The notes: generated by a model from the letters alone, not told the origin. DNA of 42,722 nt from Lentzea aerocolonigenes (GCF_000955955.1 NZ_JYJG01000199.1:1-42722), one strand, 5' to 3'. Positions 16,291 through 25,592 are shown, counted from the first letter of the stretch. Numbers and translations are program-made.

Positions 16291-19200
16291 TTACCAGACG
16301 GCGAGCATCCGGCCGCCCGCCTCCCGGACCGCCGCAGCGGTCCTCGTGAACGACACCGGGCGGGACGCGGCACCCGAGGGCGACCCGCTCGAAGGCGAGT
16401 ACACCGCGTCGACCCAGTAGTTCGCGTCGTTGCCGTTGACCGGGAAGCCGCCACCGTTGCCGTAGACGTACACGCCGTTCGGAGCACCCGAGAGGGTCTT
16501 CGGCGCGTGCATCGGACCGCGGTCCACACCGTTGAACTCGAACTGGCCGCGCGTCACGGAGTAGTGCCCGTTCGGCGCGTAGTACGAAACGATGTACTGC
16601 GTGTTCGCGGCGACCGTGATCGGCGAGGCGAAGTTCGCCTGCTGCCATCCGCCGACGCTCTCGTTGGAGAACGTCACCGTGCCGAGCAGCGTGCCGGTCG
16701 AGGTCCACAGGTGACCGACGTGCGTGCCGGAGTTGCCGGTGCCCTTGTAGAAGCGGACACCCGTGACCACACCGGGCTGGTCGACGTTGAACCGCACGCC
16801 GAGCTCGACCTGGCCGTTGTCGTTGGCGTTGTTGATGACCGGCGTCGCCGAGTCGGCGAACAACGTGCACGGGCAGCCGCTGGAGTCCGGCAGGGCGGTG
16901 GTGAACGTCCAGCTGACCGAGCCGGTCATCTGGTTGCCCGCCACGTCCTTCGCACCGGAGACGGTCGCCTGGTACGTCGTGGCGCTGGCCAGCGGCGCGC
17001 TCGGGGTGAGCGTCCACGTCCTGGTGGCCGGGTCGTAGGCGGTGGTGCCCGCGACCGAAGCGCCCAAGCCACCCGTCGGCACCAGGTTCAGCGACGGCGT
17101 CGCCGGGTCGATCGACTCGTCGAACGTGACCGCCACCGAGGTGGTGGTCGGAACGCTCGTCACGCCGTTGGCGGGCGCGGTCGAGACGACGGTCGGCGCG
17201 GTGGTGTCCGGCGGCGCCGTGTTCGTGAAGACGGCGTCGACGTAGTAGTTGCCCGCCTGGTACGAGTCGACCGGGAAGCCACCGCCGGCGCCGTACTTGA
17301 ACAGACCGTTCTTCAGCGACCCGTTCGCCGGGGAGTGCAGCGGCGCGTTGTCGACGTCGCTACCGAAGTAGTTGACGTCACCCGCGTACCGCCCGTTCGG
17401 CGCGTAGTACGACACGATGTAGGTCGTGTTGGCGGAGACCTGCACCGGGTTGGCGAAGGTCAGCTTCTGCCAGCCGGTCGCCGTCTCACCGCTGAACGTG
17501 CCGGTGGCGAGACGCGTGCCGGTGGTGGACCACAGGCTGCCGGTGTGCGTGCCGGAGTTGCCGGTGCCCTTGTAGAAGCGGACGCCGGTGATCCAGCCGT
17601 TGGTGTCCGGCGTGACGCGCATGCCGAGCTCGACCGCGTTGGTGTCGTTCACCGCCGGGCTGGCGGGCACCACGCTGTCGTTGAACAGCGTGCACGGGCA
17701 GGCCCCGACACCGGACGTGGTGAAGAACCAGCTGTTCGTCAGGGGCATCGCGTTGCCCGCGGTGTCGCTCGCCTTCACGGTGACCGTGTAGGTGGTCGCC
17801 GCGTTCAACTGGTTCGTCGGCTGGAACTTCGCCGTGCGGGTCGCCGCGTCATAGGTCGCGGTTCCGGTGACACCACCGGTGACCGTCCACTGCACGGTTG
17901 CCGGGTTGATCGCCTCGTTGAAAGTCGCCGAGATCTGCGTGGTCCTCGGGACGCTGCGCGAGTCGTTGCCGGGGTACGTGGCGGACACGGTCGGCGGGGT
18001 CAGGTCGGGATCCGGCTGGAACACCGTGTCGACCCAGTAGTTCGCGCCGCCGCCGTTGGTCGGGAAGATGCCACCCGTGCCGTAGCGGTAGACGCCGGTC
18101 GGTCCGTCGGTGCCGTTGGCCAGAGCGCGCAGCGGGGCGTTCGCCACCTGTGCGTTCAGGCCGCCGGACGTGGCGGAGTAGTAGCCGTTGGTCTGGTACG
18201 AGACCACGTACGTCGTGTTGGCGTTGATGTGCACCGGCGTGCTGAACAGCGCCTGCTGCCAGCCCGAGGTGGTCTCACTGCCGAACGTGACGCTCGCGAG
18301 CTGCGTGCCCGCGTTCGACCACAGGCGGCCGGTGTGCGCGCCGGTGTTCTGCGGTCCCTTGTAGAACCGGACGCCGGTGACGTTGCCGCCCACGTCGGAG
18401 CGGAACCTCATGCCGAGCTCGACCGCGTTGGCGTCGTTGACCGTGACGGTGTTCGGCGTCGCGCTCTCGTCCCACACGCTGCACGGGCAGACACCGGGGT
18501 TGGCCGGCTTCTGCGTGGTGAAGCTCCAGGACGTGGTGCCCGCCATGGTGTTGCCGGCGGTGTCCTTGGCTCCCGTGACCGACACGGTGTAGGTCGTGTT
18601 GCCCGCCAGCGCGGCGGTCGGGGTGAACGTGGCGACCTTGTTCGCGGCGTCGTAGGCCACGCTGCCGGTCACCGCCTGGTTCGCGGCGTTCTTCATGGTC
18701 ATGTTGACCGTCGCGACCTGCACGGCCTCGTTGAACTGCACGCTGGCGGTCGCCGACGGTGAGACGCTCGAGCTGCCGTTCAGCGGGGAGATCGGCGTCG
18801 CGGTCGGCGCGATCGTGTCCGGCGGGGCGACGGTGTCGAAGACGGCGTCGACCCAGTAGTGCCCGCCCTGGTAGGTGTTCGTCGGGAACCCGAAGGAGCC
18901 GTAGGCGAACATGCCGTTCGGGGCGGCCTCCGTCGTCGCGGGCGCGTGCAGCGGCGCGGCGTCGAAGGACTTGTTGCGGAAGAAGTCCGCATCGGACGAG
19001 TACCTGCCGACGGGTGCGTTGTACGACACCACGTACTGGGTGTTCGCCTGCACCTCGACCGCGGGGTTGAGCGAGGCCATCTGCCAGCCGCCCGCGGTCT
19101 CGTTGAGGAACGTGGCCTGGGCCAGCAGCTGGCCGTTCGCCGACCAGAGAGCACCGGTGTGCGTGCCGGTGTTGCCCGCGCCCTTCCAGAAGCGGACCGC

Positions 19201-21198
19201 GGTGACCCAGCCGTGCGTGTCGGTGGTGAAGCGGGTGCCGACGTTGATGGCGTTGGCGTCGTTGTTCGCCTGCGTCTTCGGGGTCGACAGGTCCGGGAAG
19301 ATCGTGCACGAGCAGGTGCTGTTGACGCCCACCGAGGCGGGGCTCGCGTCGGTGTTGAGGCTGTCGTCGGTCGCCCGCGCCTGGATCGTCAGCGCGCCGG
19401 TGCGCGGGACGGAACCGGTGTAGGACCAGCTCTCCCTGCCGTCCGCGACGTGCCACGTCGTGCCGCCGTCGAGCGAGACCTCGACGCCACCGACGCGACC
19501 GCCGGTGTCGGACGCCGTACCGGTGACGGTGATCGTGTCTCCACTGTGGACGGTACCGCCCGCGGTGGGTGAGGTGATTACGGTGTTGGGCGCGGTGCCG
19601 TCGGTGGAGAGGCCACCGGCGACGAGCCCGACCTGCAGGCTGCCCGGCTGGACTCCCATGTCCCCGAACAGGTTCACGGTCGCCTGCTGGATGCGCTGGT
19701 CGACGTCGACCTCCGCACCGTCGTGCTGGCTGTCGAGACCCCACGACCACTGGACGGTGCCGGCGCCGAACACGAGCGCGCCGCTGGCCGCCTTGTACAG
19801 CGTCATCCGGTGCGTCGCCTCGCCCTGGGCCACGTTCGTGCCGTAGTCCTGGATCTTCGCGTCTACCGTCTGGGTGGTCTTGGACAGCCGGATCATGTTC
19901 TTCGGCCGGAAGCCGTTGTCGACGTCCTCGTCCCACTCGTAGCCGAGCGTGTTGGGTGCGAGGGTCGCAACCTGCCCGGCACTCTGGTTCGCCACGGAAG
20001 TGTTGCGCCAGAAGCGCATCTTGCCGTCCTCGGCGGGAACCTGGATCGCGTAGCTGCAGCAGTTGACCGTCCACAGCTGACCGGTCAGCGAGTTCTCCGG
20101 CCGGCCACCGTCGGCGGGCGGGCTGAAGCGCGGGTCGCGCCACGTGCCGGTCCACGCCGCGTTCGGGTCGGACTTCATGTTGTCGTGGGTTTCCTTGTAC
20201 GTCACCAACGTCCGGTACGGGGTGTTGGTGCCGTCGACGCTGTTCTCCCAGCGGGTCTTCCAGAAGACCTCGTTGCCGGAGAAGAACGCCAGGTTCACGC
20301 CGACGTCACGGGCGGCCTCGACGTTCGCGCGCTGCTGCGACGACCAGTACTCGTCGTGCCCGACCGACAGGAAGACCTTGTGGTTGAGCAGCAACGAGGC
20401 CGAGCGGTCGGAGTCGATGCCGGAGATGTAGCTGACGTCGTACCCGTTACGCTCCATGAAGCGGATCATCGGGTACTCGGAGCCGAAGATGAAGTCGCGG
20501 CCGTCCGGCACGTCGGTGCGCGTCGAGAACGGCCTGTTGTAGCTCAGCTTCTGGGCACGGCTGCCGTAGAAGCTCTTGCCACCCCACGTGTTGTAGGCCT
20601 GCCACGTGGTGTCGGACGTCTGGAACACCATCTTCGAAGCGCGGGCGTCGTCACGCACCACGAACACGATGTGGTTGTTGATGTCCTGGTCGAGCCGCTG
20701 CAGGTTCGCCACGTACACACCGGACACCAGGTTGGTCGGCACCGTCCAGGACGCCGACTCGAGCCAGTTGCCGCAGTCGACGAGCCCCGTGTTGGGGTCG
20801 CCGCCGCAGTTCGCCGGCTGGTTGCGCGGCGTCGGCGTGATCGAGTCGACCTTCCGGGCGCCCGCGCCGCCGTAGTAGCCGAGGCGCAGCAGGTCGATGC
20901 GGTACGGGGACGAGGTCTTGACCTTGAACTTGATGGTCTGACCGAGGTTCACCGACATCTGGGTGGCGAAGCCCTCGATGCTCGGGTCACCACCGCCGGT
21001 GGCGTCCCAGTTGGTGTCGCCGGGTTTGGAGTTCTCGCACAGCACCGGGTTGGTCACCGGTGCATCGCAGGGTGCCGCGGATGCGACGGGTCCGAAAATG
21101 GCGGCCGGAACCAGAACCGCGGCCATGAAAACAATCAGCGCCAGTGCCCGAGCCAGGATTGGGTGTGATCCGGCTCTCGAACCCCTTGGGGCGGTCAT
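16291..21198 (-). CDS. Large secreted protein: dimethylformamidase-beta-like domain + four DUF4082 modules with Ig-like (Big_5) domains
   Basis: A 1635-residue protein from ATG 21198 (AGGAAG about ten bases upstream). A basic stretch and hydrophobic segment (about 15-40) ending ASA^AP form a signal peptide. Residues about 50-510 resemble the N,N-dimethylformamidase beta-subunit-like domain (for example KVFLSVGHDEYWS, AFFSGNEVFWKTRW), an extracellular domain with an unproven role in such proteins. An Ig-like segment (about 535-625) follows. Four DUF4082 modules begin near residues 629, 904, 1167 and 1442. Each opens with CxC and has VRFYKGxxNxGxHxGxLW, GWQ, YxVSYxxxxGxY and YWVDAVF signatures. 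Three Big_5-type bacterial Ig domains (SxPAxGxxxVPxxxxxxVxFxExI) lie between them. No LPxTG motif or C-terminal membrane anchor is seen. It is embedded in the exopolysaccharide locus and may bind or process the polymer at the cell surface; that role is inference. Confidence 0.88.
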   Translation of the reverse strand: MTAPRGSRAGSHPILARALALIVFMAAVLVPAAIFGPVASAAPCDAPVTNPVLCENSKPGDTNWDATGGGDPSIEGFATQMSVNLGQTIKFKVKTSSPYRIDLLRLGYYGGAGARKVDSITPTPRNQPANCGGDPNTGLVDCGNWLESASWTVPTNLVSGVYVANLQRLDQDINNHIVFVVRDDARASKMVFQTSDTTWQAYNTWGGKSFYGSRAQKLSYNRPFSTRTDVPDGRDFIFGSEYPMIRFMERNGYDVSYISGIDSDRSASLLLNHKVFLSVGHDEYWSSQQRANVEAARDVGVNLAFFSGNEVFWKTRWENSVDGTNTPYRTLVTYKETHDNMKSDPNAAWTGTWRDPRFSPPADGGRPENSLTGQLWTVNCCSYAIQVPAEDGKMRFWRNTSVANQSAGQVATLAPNTLGYEWDEDVDNGFRPKNMIRLSKTTQTVDAKIQDYGTNVAQGEATHRMTLYKAASGALVFGAGTVQWSWGLDSQHDGAEVDVDQRIQQATVNLFGDMGVQPGSLQVGLVAGGLSTDGTAPNTVITSPTAGGTVHSGDTITVTGTASDTGGRVGGVEVSLDGGTTWHVADGRESWSYTGSVPRTGALTIQARATDDSLNTDASPASVGVNSTCSCTIFPDLSTPKTQANNDANAINVGTRFTTDTHGWVTAVRFWKGAGNTGTHTGALWSANGQLLAQATFLNETAGGWQMASLNPAVEVQANTQYVVSYNAPVGRYSSDADFFRNKSFDAAPLHAPATTEAAPNGMFAYGSFGFPTNTYQGGHYWVDAVFDTVAPPDTIAPTATPISPLNGSSSVSPSATASVQFNEAVQVATVNMTMKNAANQAVTGSVAYDAANKVATFTPTAALAGNTTYTVSVTGAKDTAGNTMAGTTSWSFTTQKPANPGVCPCSVWDESATPNTVTVNDANAVELGMRFRSDVGGNVTGVRFYKGPQNTGAHTGRLWSNAGTQLASVTFGSETTSGWQQALFSTPVHINANTTYVVSYQTNGYYSATSGGLNAQVANAPLRALANGTDGPTGVYRYGTGGIFPTNGGGANYWVDTVFQPDPDLTPPTVSATYPGNDSRSVPRTTQISATFNEAINPATVQWTVTGGVTGTATYDAATRTAKFQPTNQLNAATTYTVTVKASDTAGNAMPLTNSWFFTTSGVGACPCTLFNDSVVPASPAVNDTNAVELGMRVTPDTNGWITGVRFYKGTGNSGTHTGSLWSTTGTRLATGTFSGETATGWQKLTFANPVQVSANTTYIVSYYAPNGRYAGDVNYFGSDVDNAPLHSPANGSLKNGLFKYGAGGGFPVDSYQAGNYYVDAVFTNTAPPDTTAPTVVSTAPANGVTSVPTTTSVAVTFDESIDPATPSLNLVPTGGLGASVAGTTAYDPATRTWTLTPSAPLASATTYQATVSGAKDVAGNQMTGSVSWTFTTALPDSSGCPCTLFADSATPVINNANDNGQVELGVRFNVDQPGVVTGVRFYKGTGNSGTHVGHLWTSTGTLLGTVTFSNESVGGWQQANFASPITVAANTQYIVSYYAPNGHYSVTRGQFEFNGVDRGPMHAPKTLSGAPNGVYVYGNGGGFPVNGNDANYWVDAVYSPSSGSPSGAASRPVSFTRTAAAVREAGGRMLAVW

Positions 21199-21484
21199 GT
21201 GTCGTCTTCTTCCTCTCGCGCCGCTCCTGCGACCCCAGCCATGTGGTCGTCGTCCGAGCGACGCGCGCTGCATCTCCCCAGAGGCGGGGCGCGCCGACGA
21301 CATTCCAATTGGGACGTCGGGGCGCGACCAGTCCTCGTTACACGTTTTGGGGTATCGATTAGGCCAAAAGTTCAACGGTCCCAAGGGTTTCCGTTGTTTC
21401 TGTCACTGTCGGTCAAACCATTGCGACCGGATGAGACGGACGCGGCGGCCTGATTTCACACAGTCAGGCCGCCATTTCGGACAG
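21199..21484. promoter_or_regulatory. Intergenic promoter region of the large secreted protein gene
   Basis: No gene is seen in these 286 bases. The segment 21330-21420 is relatively A+T-rich. At 21337-21352 it contains GTTACACGTTTTGGGG, nearly the same as GTTACCGTTTTGGGC at 7506-7520 and in the same orientation relative to the downstream gene. The right end holds the hairpin following the epimerase gene. A promoter directed to the left is expected, but no clear -35/-10 pair was identified. Confidence 0.45.
21444..21473 (-). terminator. GC-rich hairpin after the epimerase gene
   Basis: GGCGGCCTGA (21444-21453) pairs perfectly with TCAGGCCGCC (21464-21473) around a 10-base loop, 11 bases beyond the epimerase stop codon. 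No U-tract follows in the leftward transcript, so termination may be partial or factor-assisted. It marks the likely end of the sugar transferase-oxidoreductase-epimerase transcript. Confidence 0.6.
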
Positions 21485-22468
21485 TCAGGCCGTCTTCTCG
21501 GCCGTCTTCTCCGCGCGCCACCACTTGACGAGGTCGCGCAGGCCACCGTCCATCTCGATCTCGGGCTTCCAGCCGAGGTCCGTCGCCGCGGCGCTGATGT
21601 CGGCCAGGCGACGCGTGACACCGTTGACCTTGCGCTCGGGGCCGTGTTCCAGCGGCAGGTCGGAGTCCATGGCGGCAAGGAGCGCGAGGGCGAGCTCCTT
21701 GAGCGAGGTCTCCTTGGAGGACGCGATGTTGTACACCGTGTCCGTCACAGGTGCCTTGGCGGCGAGGATGTTCGCGCGGGCGATGTCGTGCACGTGCACG
21801 AAGTCCATCGTCTGCGCACCGTCACCGAAGATCAACGGCGACTTTCCGTCGACGATGCGTTCCATCCAGCGGATCAGCACCTCGGTGTACAGACCGTGGA
21901 CGTCCATCCGCGGGCCGTATACGTTGAAATACCGCAGTGCCACGTAGTCCAGGTCGTGCATCGCCTTGAAGCTGCGCAGCATGCCTTCGTTGAACGCCTT
22001 CGCGGCGCCGTAGAAGGTGTCGTTGTTGTACGGGTGGTGCCGTTCGTTGGTGGGGAACGACTCCGCGAGCCCGTACACCGACGCGGACGACGACGCGATG
22101 ACCTTCTTGACGCCGGCGGCCGCGGCGGCCTCGATGACCGTGAACGTGCCGTCGACCAGGCACTCCAGCGCGAGCCGCGGTTCCTCGGCGCACTGGGTGA
22201 TGCGGATGGCGGCGAGGTGGAAGACGAGGTCCTGGCCCTCGGTCAGCTCGCGGACGAGCGCCTTGTCGTTGATGTCGCCGTCGACGATCTTGACGACACC
22301 GGACTCCAGCGCGCCCTTCAGGTTCTCCCTGCGGCCGCGCACGAAGTTGTCCAGCACGACGACCTCGGAGGCACCGGCCTCGACGAGCTGGTCCACCACG
22401 GACGACCCGATTGTGCCCGCACCGCCCGTGACGAGCGCGCGCTGGCCACTGATCGGTTGTGCCGTCAT
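21485..22468 (-). CDS. NAD-dependent nucleotide-sugar epimerase (extended SDR, UDP-hexose 4-epimerase-like)
   Basis: A 327-residue extended SDR. It has the NAD-binding GGAGTIGS at 15-22, IVDGDI, FHLAA, the serine cluster SSSASVYG, and the catalytic pair Y153/K157 in FYGAAKAFNE. The substrate half includes LRYFNVYGPRMD and DFVHVHDIARA. The family interconverts UDP-glucose/galactose or their N-acetyl forms; a 4-epimerase is the best general call, but dehydratase or other epimerase activity cannot be excluded. The C-terminus ends with a duplicated EKTA element. Its ATG directly abuts the TAA of the oxidoreductase gene (TAAATG), so the two are co-translated; a hairpin follows the stop. Confidence 0.85.
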   Translation of the reverse strand: MTAQPISGQRALVTGGAGTIGSSVVDQLVEAGASEVVVLDNFVRGRRENLKGALESGVVKIVDGDINDKALVRELTEGQDLVFHLAAIRITQCAEEPRLALECLVDGTFTVIEAAAAAGVKKVIASSSASVYGLAESFPTNERHHPYNNDTFYGAAKAFNEGMLRSFKAMHDLDYVALRYFNVYGPRMDVHGLYTEVLIRWMERIVDGKSPLIFGDGAQTMDFVHVHDIARANILAAKAPVTDTVYNIASSKETSLKELALALLAAMDSDLPLEHGPERKVNGVTRRLADISAAATDLGWKPEIEMDGGLRDLVKWWRAEKTAEKTA

Positions 22469-23506
22469 TTACTGAACCCTGCCTTCGATTTGGTGAACGG
22501 GTACGAAAACTCCGCCGGAGCGCAAAGACTCCGACGCGGCCTCAAGCACTGCCAGCACGCGCAGACCCGCGCGGCCGTCCGTGAGCGGCGGGCGCTTCTC
22601 CGTGATGGACGCGGCGAACTCGGCCATCATCGTGCGCAGCGCCTCGCGTTCCACCAGCGCCGGCGCGACCATGTCACCGGTGCGGTAGGAGATCTTCTGC
22701 TGTTCTTCGGAACGGTCGACGCCGCGGTCGTAAATGGACAGTCGCTGCGCCGGATTGTTGTCGTCCCAGACCACCGTGCGCTGCGAACCGCCGATGACCA
22801 TCGTGCGAATCTTCGTCGGCGACAGCCAGTTCACGTGCACGTGCGTGATCGCCCCGTTGGACAGCCGCACGGTGAGATGGCCGACGCACGCGACACCGGC
22901 GCCGATCGGGTCCGCGCCGTGTGCCGCGACCTCCACCGGCCGCACGTCGTCGGGCAGGATCGCCTCGAAGATCGACAGGTCGTGGGGCGCGAGGTCCCAC
23001 AGCACGTCGACGTCCGGCTGCACCAGACCGAGGTTGATGCGCACCGAGTCGATGTACTGGATCTCGCCGAGCTCGCCGCCGCGGATCATGCCGCGCAGGT
23101 GCTGCACGGCCGAGGTGTAGGCGAAGGTGTGGTCGAGCATCAGCGTGAGACCGCGGGACTCCGCGGCCTCGACGAGCTTGAGGCCGTCCTCGAGGTTCGC
23201 GGCGAGCGGCTTCTCGACCAGGACGTGCTTGCCCGCTTCCAGCGCCGCGAGTGCGACGGGCAGGTGGGTCGCGGCGGGTGTCGCGATCGCCACCGCGTGC
23301 ACCTCGGGGTCGGCGAGCACCTCGTCCAGCGACGACGTTGCCCGAACGGTCGAGTACTCGCCGAGCACGCGCTCGGCCTTCTCGACGTCGAGGTCGCAGA
23401 GGTAGCGCAGTTTCAACGAAGGGGTGGCCTGAGCGTTGCGGACCAGGTTCGGTCCCCAGTAGCCCGCGCCGATGACGGCAATTCCAATCACAGGAGACTT
23501 CTCCAT
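22469..23506 (-). CDS. Gfo/Idh/MocA-family NAD(P)-dependent sugar oxidoreductase
   Basis: A 345-residue protein. The N-terminal Rossmann fold has IGIAVIGAGYWGPNLVRN and CDLDVEKAERV, followed by AIATPAATH and HVLVEKPLA with the conserved EKP (98-100). The C-terminal alpha/beta substrate domain includes LWDLAPHDLSIFE with the catalytic-type histidine. Close relatives sit in many exopolysaccharide clusters beside a DegT aminotransferase and a hexapeptide acetyltransferase, acting as UDP-sugar 3-dehydrogenases (WlbA/WbpB type). It could therefore generate the 3-keto sugar used by the aminotransferase at 10983-12110; this link is inference. The ATG at 23506 shares one base with the upstream stop (TGATG). 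An in-frame GTG five codons in has a stronger GGAG upstream. Confidence 0.85.
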   Translation of the reverse strand: MEKSPVIGIAVIGAGYWGPNLVRNAQATPSLKLRYLCDLDVEKAERVLGEYSTVRATSSLDEVLADPEVHAVAIATPAATHLPVALAALEAGKHVLVEKPLAANLEDGLKLVEAAESRGLTLMLDHTFAYTSAVQHLRGMIRGGELGEIQYIDSVRINLGLVQPDVDVLWDLAPHDLSIFEAILPDDVRPVEVAAHGADPIGAGVACVGHLTVRLSNGAITHVHVNWLSPTKIRTMVIGGSQRTVVWDDNNPAQRLSIYDRGVDRSEEQQKISYRTGDMVAPALVEREALRTMMAEFAASITEKRPPLTDGRAGLRVLAVLEAASESLRSGGVFVPVHQIEGRVQ

Positions 23507-24999
23507 CAGTAGGCCCCGTGGCCGCCGAAGACGGCGCGGAAGGTCTTCCACAGGATCACGGCGTCCAGGGCGAGCGACCAGTCCTCGACGTAGCGCAGGT
23601 CGAGCCGCACCGACTCCTCCCACGAGAGGTCGCTGCGTCCGCTGACCTGCCACAACCCGGTCAGACCCGGCTTGACGAGCAGGCGGCGCCGGACGTCGGA
23701 GGAGTACTTCGCGGTCTCCTCCGGCAGCGGCGGGCGGGGGCCGACGAGCGACATGGTGCCCGCGAGGACGTTGAACAGCTGCGGTAGCTCGTCGATCGAG
23801 TAGCGGCGCAGGAACGTGCCGACCTTGGTGATGCGCGGGTCCTTCTTCATCTTGAAGAGGAGTCCGTGGCCTTCGTTCGCCGCGGAAAGCCTGGTGCGCA
23901 ACGCGTCGGCGTTCGTGACCATGGTGCGGAACTTGATGATCGTGAACGGCTGGCCACCCTTGCCGACCCGCTTCTGGCGGTAGAACACGGGACCGCGGCT
24001 GTCGATCATCACGAACGCGGCGACCGCGAACATCAACGGCGCCAGCACGACCAGCAGCGCGAACGCTCCCACGCGGTCGACGACGTCCTTGACCAGACGG
24101 CGGAAGCCGCTCAGTGCAGGTTCACTCACGCGCAGCAACGGCATGCCGAGCACGGCGCTCATGTGCAGGCGCGGTCCGGCGACTTCCATCAAACCGGGCG
24201 ACACGACCATTTCCGCGCCGGAACCTTCGAGGGCCCAGGCGAGCTGCTGCAGCCGGCGAGGCGTCCAGTAGGCATCAGGTGTGACCGCGACGATGCGGTA
24301 ACCACCGCGGCGGACGTGCTCGGCGAGTTCGCGCAGCTGGCCGACGACGGGCACGCCGTCGACGTCGGTGCCGGAGCGGCCGCGGCCGTCGATCGTGCAG
24401 ATCGCGTCCACGCGCCAGCCGAGGTGGGCCACGCGCTTGGTGCGGCCGATGAGGTCCTCGACCGTGTCCAGGTTGCCGGCGGCGAGGACGGAGAGCAGGA
24501 AGCGCCCTTCCTTGCGGCCGCGGTGCAGCGGGCGGCGCAGGGCGTAGCGCATCGGGAAGGCGACCAGGGCGATCGCGGGGACGACGACGAAGACCCACAG
24601 GCGGGCGCCGGGGATGTCGACGGCGAGCGCTCCGAGACCGAGCGCCACAACGGCACCGAACAACCCCCGGCCGAGTCTTCGGAACTCCTCGGCACCCTGG
24701 CCGAGAACGGTCGGCGTCCACACGCGGTTGATCGCGAGCGAGCCGACGACGACAACTACTGTGAGTATGTCCAGCAGGGCAAGGGAAAGCGGGCCGAACG
24801 CGGCGTGGCGCATGCTCATGACGGCACCGACGGCGACGACGACCAGGGCAATGGTCAGCACGTCCGCGGTGATCACGGCATAGCGGTAGCGGCTCTCCCA
24901 GCGGGCGACGGGTGGGTGCGTCTGTCTGTGTTCCGACAGCGGAAGGAGCGTGGAGCGCAGCCCGTCGACGTCACGGGCAGCGCGGACCTGCTCACTCAT
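23506..24999 (-). CDS. Polyprenyl-phosphate sugar-1-phosphate transferase (initiating enzyme, WbaP/CpsE type)
   Basis: A 497-residue membrane protein. Four N-terminal hydrophobic segments (about 42-150) are followed by a Rossmann-like soluble region (about 165-280), one further membrane helix (about 310-335) and the bacterial sugar transferase core (about 305-497). The core shows YRQKRVGKGGQPFTIIKFRT, DELPQLFNVLAGTMSLVGPR, KPGLTGLWQVSGRSDLSWE and DLRYVEDWSL, the hallmarks of polyisoprenyl-phosphate hexose-1-phosphate transferases. It starts the repeat unit by moving a sugar-1-phosphate from a UDP-sugar to undecaprenyl phosphate. The ATG at 24999 has GGGGAG nine bases upstream. It is the first gene of the exopolysaccharide locus, after a 377-base non-coding gap. 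Confidence 0.93.
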   Translation of the reverse strand: MSEQVRAARDVDGLRSTLLPLSEHRQTHPPVARWESRYRYAVITADVLTIALVVVAVGAVMSMRHAAFGPLSLALLDILTVVVVVGSLAINRVWTPTVLGQGAEEFRRLGRGLFGAVVALGLGALAVDIPGARLWVFVVVPAIALVAFPMRYALRRPLHRGRKEGRFLLSVLAAGNLDTVEDLIGRTKRVAHLGWRVDAICTIDGRGRSGTDVDGVPVVGQLRELAEHVRRGGYRIVAVTPDAYWTPRRLQQLAWALEGSGAEMVVSPGLMEVAGPRLHMSAVLGMPLLRVSEPALSGFRRLVKDVVDRVGAFALLVVLAPLMFAVAAFVMIDSRGPVFYRQKRVGKGGQPFTIIKFRTMVTNADALRTRLSAANEGHGLLFKMKKDPRITKVGTFLRRYSIDELPQLFNVLAGTMSLVGPRPPLPEETAKYSSDVRRRLLVKPGLTGLWQVSGRSDLSWEESVRLDLRYVEDWSLALDAVILWKTFRAVFGGHGAY

Positions 25000-25376
25000 C
25001 GTTCTGATCTCCCCGGCTCAGCGGCGATTCCGGACGTGCACGTACGCAGGTCACCCCGAGGACCTTGAATCTTCGATCTCCGACGATCTTCGACAACGCC
25101 ACTTTTGGGGCTCGGCGGAAGAAGCTCGCAACCGGTGATTCGCCGCATCCGGCATCCGCGTTACAGGCTGTGGAAAAAAGTTTCCCCACTGCCCGAATAT
25201 CGGACGTGACGCGCGTCTCACCGTCTGGAAACCGTGGCGACGCAAGACGATTCCACGTGTCCACAAGGGACATAATGGTTACGTATGGCGCGGGTGATTC
25301 GTTCAGAACAGGTCTTCAGACCCTAGTTCGATCGTCTGCCTTTATGCATGCACTTACCGCTGAACGGAGTAATGTG
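25000..25376. other. 377-base intergenic region upstream of the exopolysaccharide locus
   Basis: No convincing gene is present. A 93-codon leftward open frame here has poor third-position GC and is rejected. Visible structure: the perfect 10-base palindrome ACGTGCACGT at 25034-25043, about 35 bases upstream of the sugar transferase start, and TTTTGGGG at 25103-25110, resembling the core of the motif upstream of two other genes in the locus. The main promoter of the locus should lie here. Confidence 0.5.
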
Positions 25377-25592
25377 TTACGGCCGAACGGAAATGCGGAC
25401 CTCGTCACCCTGGACAACGACGACGTCGCCGTGCCGCAGCTGTGCACCCCTGCGCACCTCCACAGCGCCGTTGACGTGCACTTCCCCGTCCTCGATCAGC
25501 TCCTTGGCGTGCCCGCCGTCCTCGGCCAGTGCCGCCAGCTTGAGGAACTGCCCTAGCCTGATCGGCTCTTCGGAGATCTCCACCGTCCGCAT
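25377..25592 (-). CDS. Small S4-domain RNA-binding protein (YbcJ-like)
   Basis: A 71-residue protein that is essentially one S4 domain: IRLGQFLKLAALAEDGGHAK, then LIEDGEVHVNGAVEVRRG and GDVVVVQGDEVRI. This matches the YbcJ/RqcP-like small S4 proteins that bind structured RNA, often ribosomal RNA. The ATG at 25592 is chosen because translation upstream of it loses all similarity to the family and becomes Arg/His-rich. It is divergent from the DUF2306 gene, with 90 bases between the two starts. A role in ribosome assembly or rescue is possible but not shown. Confidence 0.82.
   Translation of the reverse strand: MRTVEISEEPIRLGQFLKLAALAEDGGHAKELIEDGEVHVNGAVEVRRGAQLRHGDVVVVQGDEVRISVRP

Noticed and set aside
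16291..19330. Repeated DNA blocks within the large gene, considered as a possible CRISPR or tandem repeat array.
   Set aside because: The periodicity is about 800 bases and stays in frame. It corresponds to DUF4082 and Ig-like protein modules, not short direct repeats with spacers.
24992..25273. A leftward open frame of 93 codons upstream of the sugar transferase gene.
   Set aside because: Its third codon positions are only modestly G/C compared with real genes here, no domain is recognisable, and it overlaps the sugar transferase start. The region is treated as non-coding promoter DNA.
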